In this document: piece by piece, positions 3,790-6,888 of the stretch
Layout: each line of letters begins with the position of its first letter
Position numbering within the stretch: the stretch's first letter is position 1
Assembly: GCA_045122835.1 (NCBI GenBank)
Contig: JBGVIB010000055.1
Location: 1-6,888, forward strand
Direction: 5' to 3'
DNA length: 6,888 bases
Source: JBGVMW01 sp045122835
Lineage (GTDB): Bacteria; Bacillota; Clostridia; Lachnospirales; Lachnospiraceae
Program-made: the position numbers and the translations under genes
Notes under the pieces: generated by a model
Databases searched by the model: none
The model's input: the letters and a program-made list of their open reading frames with translations, nothing else
Told to the model about the DNA's origin: nothing

Positions 3790-5877
3790 TTATACATTAA
3801 ACTTTTCAATTAATTCCTTCAAAAGATTTAGGCTTGTCTCACTTTCTCGCAGATGCTCATAACCTTCTAATGTCTTTTTAACCGCATCTCCGGATTTCTC
3901 CGCTATCAGATTTACCCCATCAGCAGACTCTGTAATCGTGCGGTTTACATTATCCATTGCATCCACAATCTGTGTAATTTTATGACTCAATTGAGAAATC
4001 TCAGAATAAATATGCTGCATCGATTCTGCAAAACTTTCTGCATCCTTTTCGTAACGTTCGCCTACCTGACCAAAGGTACTATAATCTGTAACTACAGTAT
4101 CTTCCAGGAAATTCATAATGACCTGAATGCATTCTGTCATATTAACGACAGCTTCATTGACCTCTTTTACAAGCTCGTTGATGCCGTCTACAGTCCGGAA
4201 TGTTTGATTAGCCAGTGCTCCGATTTCCGTTGCAACCACAGCAAAACCACGTCCGGCCTCTCCCGCTCTTGCGGCCTCAATATTGGCATTCAATGCCAAC
4301 AGATTTGTCTGAGAAGAAATATTCCGAATATCATCCGTCAATTCATTAATCTTTGCAACAACTTTAGATTTTTCGATTGCTTCTTCCGTACGTTGTCTCA
4401 TATCTGCATAAATGCCCATTGCTTTCTCATTGGAAGAACTCGTAGTATCACGAAGCTCTCTCGCTCTGGTCATAATAGCTCTCGATTCTTGCTGTTCCCG
4501 TTCGGACAATTCACGGATTTCTTCTGCATTTGTCTGGATTGCGTCAATATTGCTTACAATCATGGTTACACCGGCGGAAGTCTCTTCCATACTGGCTGCC
4601 AGTTCCTGGGTAGTTGCAGAATTGTCCTCTGAAATAGAATTGTTTTCTCCCATCACATCATCCAGACGCTTCATGTTTTCAATCAAATCGTCTTTAACGC
4701 GCTCCATGTTTCCTACCAATTCACGTAAGACGGAACGCATCTCATTTACCGCCTTTGCCATAATACCGGTTTCATCACGTTTTTTCATTAATTTGTCAAT
4801 GTCTTTTGCACGTTGAAAATCCAACTGTGCTGTCTGCTTAATAATTTCTGTAATTCGTTTAATCGGTTTTGCAATGGTACTTCCTATCAAAACTCCAAGC
4901 ACTATAGCAACCACGAGTCCCATAGCAAGGAACATCAATATCTGAACAGAAAGGGCATTTGCAGATGCTGTAATTTCCTCTACAGGTGCTGTTAATACAA
5001 GCTTCATGCCATTCTTAAGTTCCACATAAGACAAATATTTCTCCTCGCCGTTGATGCTGTACCGCAACGTCTCTCCTTGCTTGGAAGCATCTAATACAAA
5101 ATTCTTAACCGAAGTCAGCTCTCCACCATTGTATTCCGCCAAATCAGTACCTGACTCAATCTCTTTATGATACAGTACATTACCTGCGGAACTTACTATA
5201 AAAGAATACCCTGTATCGAAAGCAATCGCTTTATCTGCCAAAGATGTTAACTGACTAAAATCAATATCCATTCCTATGATTCCAACAGATGTACCATTTT
5301 CATAAAGAGGAACTACATAGGAAATCATATAAACATTTATATTTGCATTTAAATACGGATCCATCCAAAGAGGAGCCTTATTCGCTACCGGAATGTAATA
5401 CCAGCCTACATGAGCTACATCAGACGGGTCATACATACTAAAATCTGTCGGTGTTACACTGTCAAATGCAGACTGTGTATCATTACGTGTCAAAAAGATT
5501 CCCGAAGTCGGTTCCGTAAATTCCGGATTATAACGTATATAAGCAGTAATTGCACCATCCGTGTGCTCAGCAAAAGTATTAAAATCTTCCAAAAGGTCAC
5601 TTGTATATTTACTTACATAGGCATTATTGTTTTTAAATCTGGAAAACTCCATCCTTTTCATAGCAATATCGCTTAGTGTATCCACAGACTGCTCAATTCT
5701 GGAAATCAAGGCATCGATTTCTTCACCCGTATTCTCACAGGTTAACACCAGCTCCTTTTCGGCTGCTGCATTGGATAAATCTCTGGTATCAGAAATACTG
5801 AGCAAACTGATAATAGATGCAGTAATCAATGAACATACCACAATAGCAACCGTAATTTTCATTCGAATAGATTTCAT
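3790..5877 (-). CDS. Methyl-accepting chemotaxis protein (Cache-HAMP-MCP signal)
   Basis: A 695-aa transmembrane chemoreceptor that senses an outside ligand and controls the kinase CheA through CheW. In order: a short basic start and membrane helix 1 (about 7-28); an extracellular double-Cache-type sensor (about 35-300), with 'GWYYIPVANKAPLWMDPYLN' (158-177) and 'VGIIGMDIDFSQL' (198-210) typical of dCache_1; membrane helix 2 (about 309-335); HAMP with 'AKPIKRITEI' (336-345); and a long coiled-coil signalling domain whose hairpin tip is 'SSQTNLLALNANIEAARAGE' (521-540), followed by 'AGRGFAVVATEIGALA'. Likely methylated glutamates lie around 425-432 (TTQELAASMEET). There is no CheR-tethering pentapeptide at the C-terminus. 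In the sensor, the Arg of the usual amino-acid motif (R-x-W-Y) is absent (HVGWY) and the PYxD aspartate is Asn177, so a standard amino-acid ligand is doubtful. AGGAGG (5885-5890) is 7 nt upstream of the ATG. It is monocistronic; no other chemotaxis gene is nearby. Confidence 0.95.
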   Translation of the reverse strand: MKSIRMKITVAIVVCSLITASIISLLSISDTRDLSNAAAEKELVLTCENTGEEIDALISRIEQSVDTLSDIAMKRMEFSRFKNNNAYVSKYTSDLLEDFNTFAEHTDGAITAYIRYNPEFTEPTSGIFLTRNDTQSAFDSVTPTDFSMYDPSDVAHVGWYYIPVANKAPLWMDPYLNANINVYMISYVVPLYENGTSVGIIGMDIDFSQLTSLADKAIAFDTGYSFIVSSAGNVLYHKEIESGTDLAEYNGGELTSVKNFVLDASKQGETLRYSINGEEKYLSYVELKNGMKLVLTAPVEEITASANALSVQILMFLAMGLVVAIVLGVLIGSTIAKPIKRITEIIKQTAQLDFQRAKDIDKLMKKRDETGIMAKAVNEMRSVLRELVGNMERVKDDLIENMKRLDDVMGENNSISEDNSATTQELAASMEETSAGVTMIVSNIDAIQTNAEEIRELSEREQQESRAIMTRARELRDTTSSSNEKAMGIYADMRQRTEEAIEKSKVVAKINELTDDIRNISSQTNLLALNANIEAARAGEAGRGFAVVATEIGALANQTFRTVDGINELVKEVNEAVVNMTECIQVIMNFLEDTVVTDYSTFGQVGERYEKDAESFAESMQHIYSEISQLSHKITQIVDAMDNVNRTITESADGVNLIAEKSGDAVKKTLEGYEHLRESETSLNLLKELIEKFNV

Positions 5878-5967
5878 AATAATGCCTCCTTATACAGGGT
5901 TTGTTTTTCAAGAGAAAAAATTCATTACATTTTGCTGTCAATTCCCATGTTTCTCTCTCATTTTTAA

Positions 5968-5996
5968 ATTATAACACAATATTTTTCATATTACCA
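5968..5996 (-). promoter_or_regulatory. Probable chemoreceptor promoter (extended -10)
   Basis: On the minus strand, TATAAT (5968-5973) is preceded by TGT, an extended -10. The -35 position 17 bp away is TGGTAA (5991-5996), a weak match. The transcript would start near 5961 and carry an approximately 85-nt leader. I find no sigma-D (FliA-type) motif, which many motility genes of Firmicutes use. A TTGACA at 5936-5941 lacks a -10 at the right distance. Confidence 0.55.
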
Positions 5997-6006
5997 TCCA
6001 ACTTTA

Positions 6007-6045
6007 AAAAGGTCCTACTGAAAATTTTGTTCAGTAGGACCTTTT
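6007..6045 (-). terminator. Strong intrinsic terminator, probably bidirectional
   Basis: Perfect 16-bp arms (6007-6022 and 6030-6045), core AGGTCCTACTGAA, around a 7-base loop. On the minus strand the stem runs into TTTTT, 74 nt after the acetyltransferase stop, so it ends that transcript and insulates the chemoreceptor promoter just beyond. On the plus strand the T-run is four bases, so it may also work there. Confidence 0.88.
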
Positions 6046-6060
6046 CTATTGGATTTTATC

Positions 6061-6078
6061 TAATGTTAGCAAACATTA
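6061..6078. repeat. Short inverted repeat downstream of the acetyltransferase gene
   Basis: TAATGTT (6061-6067) and AACATTA (6072-6078) form a 7-bp A/T-rich stem with an AGCA loop, between the acetyltransferase stop and the strong terminator. It could be part of the 3' mRNA structure or chance. Confidence 0.3.
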
Positions 6079-6118
6079 CAACGTCATGAAATTCATTTCG
6101 TTCCTATTTTCCTATATT

Positions 6119-6628
6119 CTATAATATTTTCTGCATGACTATAGCATCTTTGAACTTCTCATTTACATAAAAATAATTTATATATGTTCCTATATCAATA
6201 AATCCCATTTTATGATACAACGCAATAGCTCCTACATTATCAGAAATTACTTCCAGTTCTATAATTCTAATCTTCATCTTATTCGCTTGCTCAACAATTC
6301 TTTTTAACATTTCTGTTCCAATTCCTTGATTCCAATACTCTTTTTTTACTGAAATTGAAAATTTAGCCCTATGACGAATTCTTGCTGCATAATATCCCTC
6401 TAATTCCGCTCTCGCAATAATCTGCTCGTTATCAAGAGCTATCAAAACAATACTATTCTCTGAGTCTTTACTCATAGCCAATTTTCGTCTTACTCCTTCA
6501 ATCGGAACTATAAATTCATTTTCTCCATGTAATAAATTATCAGACTCTCCGCCTACTTGATTCAGATATAAAATCATTTTCTCTGCATCATCTGAATCAG
6601 CCTCTCTAATGATATATGTATTATTCAT
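6119..6628 (-). CDS. GNAT-family N-acetyltransferase
   Basis: A 169-aa acetyl-CoA-dependent acetyltransferase that transfers an acetyl group to an amine; the substrate cannot be told from sequence. The frame opens with 'YIIREADSDDAEKMILYLNQVGGES', the usual GNAT first strand and helix. Motif A is 'FSISVKKEYWNQGIGTEMLKRIVEQA', with the pyrophosphate-binding Q-x-x-G-x-G/A loop seen as NQGIGT. Motif B follows as 'IIELEVISDNVGAIALYHKMGFIDIG'. The C-terminal 'FKDAIVMQKIL' is a typical last strand. I choose the ATG at 6628, where conserved sequence begins and GAGGAG (6640-6645) lies 11 nt upstream; the ATG at 6673 would add 15 basic residues that overlap this ribosome binding site, though a weak GGTG lies 7 nt before it. 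It is a single-gene unit followed by a strong terminator. Confidence 0.88.
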   Translation of the reverse strand: MNNTYIIREADSDDAEKMILYLNQVGGESDNLLHGENEFIVPIEGVRRKLAMSKDSENSIVLIALDNEQIIARAELEGYYAARIRHRAKFSISVKKEYWNQGIGTEMLKRIVEQANKMKIRIIELEVISDNVGAIALYHKMGFIDIGTYINYFYVNEKFKDAIVMQKIL

Positions 6629-6766
6629 TTGCTCTCTTACTCCTCTTCTATAAACTAATTTTATTTTTTTCATTTTATCACACCACCCATATCAGTTCCA
6701 TAACATCATTTCCCTATATCTATCAGATACATAATCTAATGATAATAATGTTAAAAATTCCATGAG

Positions 6767-6836
6767 CTGTCACAGATTTACTCTCACTCTCTGTCACAAC
6801 CTTATTCACTTTCTTGTCACTGATTCCGGGGCAATC
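6767..6836. repeat. Three TGTCAC-headed direct repeats, 23-24 bp apart
   Basis: Units begin at 6767 (CTGTCACAGATTTACTC), 6791 (CTGTCACAACCTTATTC) and 6814 (TTGTCACTGATTCC). The first two share CTGTCACA and a TTA/TC pattern beyond it. Spaced repeats of about 20-25 bp are what transposases of the IS21 and Mu-like DDE groups bind near element ends. A possible TG terminus lies at 6749-6750. Which element this is cannot be told, since the window ends before any transposase. Confidence 0.5.
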
Positions 6837-6849
6837 GCCCCGAATTTTT
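6827..6849 (+). terminator. GC-rich hairpin with T-tract
   Basis: CGGGGC (6827-6832) pairs with GCCCCG (6837-6842) around AATC, then AA and five Ts. On the plus strand this is a good intrinsic terminator. No plus-strand gene ends near it, so it may stop read-through into a mobile element starting here. Confidence 0.65.
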
Positions 6850-6860
6850 AGTCTATTCCA

Positions 6861-6879
6861 CCAACCATCTCATGGTCGG
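6861..6879. repeat. Small hairpin at window edge
   Basis: CC-a-ACCAT and ATGGT-c-GG pair around a CTC loop (ACCAT 6864-6868, ATGGT 6872-6876). Role unknown; it lies just after the terminator-like hairpin in the candidate transposon end. Confidence 0.4.
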
Positions 6880-6888
6880 CTACAAATC

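Larger units (their letters stand above)
6674..6888. other. Gene-free right edge, candidate transposon end
   Basis: About 215 bp without a coding frame I can support. The first 75 bp are AT-rich and should hold the acetyltransferase promoter (minus strand), but no clear -35/-10 pair stands out; TTAACA at 6749-6754 is a possible -35 without a good partner. The rest has regularly spaced repeats and two hairpins, listed separately. Confidence 0.55.

Noticed and set aside
3982..4632. Long plus-strand open frame of 216 codons
   Set aside because: It lies wholly antisense within the strongly supported chemoreceptor gene, is rich in Cys, Phe and Ile as expected from reverse-reading coiled-coil codons, and shows no family motif or ribosome binding site.
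5905..5941. TTGACA on the minus strand as the chemoreceptor -35 box
   Set aside because: No acceptable -10 box occurs 16-18 bp downstream; only a T-rich run is there. The extended -10 TATAAT further upstream is a better promoter.
1..6888. CRISPR array
   Set aside because: No repeat of 23-40 bp recurs with regular unique spacers; the only regular array (6767-6836) has short, imperfect units with no spacers.

Overview
The window looks like chromosomal DNA of a low-GC Clostridia bacterium, probably in or near the Lachnospiraceae. The grounds are AT-rich genes, strong AGGAGG ribosome binding sites, consensus sigma-A promoters, a Firmicutes-style Cache/HAMP chemoreceptor and gut-Clostridia-like IS21 and HicAB sequences. 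The assignment rests on protein style only, as there is no marker gene. It is an accessory, mobile-element-marked stretch with no rRNA, tRNA or CRISPR.

Layout. (1) 1-~1350: right-hand part of an IS21-family element, with the C-terminal part of istA (cut by the window edge) overlapping a complete istB by one base, then a structured right end. (2) ~1351-1543, minus: the N-terminal 63 or so codons of a flavodoxin-like NAD(P)H/FMN oxidoreductase, apparently cut by the IS21 insertion. (3) 1635-2238, minus: a hicA-hicB toxin-antitoxin operon with a perfect-consensus promoter whose spacer carries two direct repeats, a likely HicB operator. (4) 2312-3437: a divergent pair, a 228-aa protein of unknown function (minus) and a 115-aa XRE/Cro-type repressor (plus), sharing a 91-bp intergenic region with a 15-bp perfect palindrome. 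(5) 3438-3789: 352 bp with no convincing gene but with a large imperfect inverted repeat, a repeated GTTATCA motif and a weak terminator. (6) 3790-5877, minus: a full-length methyl-accepting chemotaxis protein with its own extended -10 promoter. (7) 6007-6045: a strong 16-bp-stem terminator. (8) 6119-6628, minus: a GNAT N-acetyltransferase. (9) 6674-6888: no gene; three TGTCAC-headed repeats about 24 bp apart, then a GC-rich hairpin with a T-tract, resembling the end of another transposable element that would continue beyond the window.

How the parts relate. HicA should be an mRNA-cleaving toxin held in check by HicB, which also represses the operon. The XRE protein most likely regulates itself and perhaps the divergent unknown gene through the shared palindrome; the unknown gene is the least explained part of the window. 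The chemoreceptor and acetyltransferase look like independent single-gene units. No multi-gene novel system can be proven from sequence alone. The best candidates for something undescribed are the XRE/228-aa pair next to hicAB and the repeat-bearing right edge.
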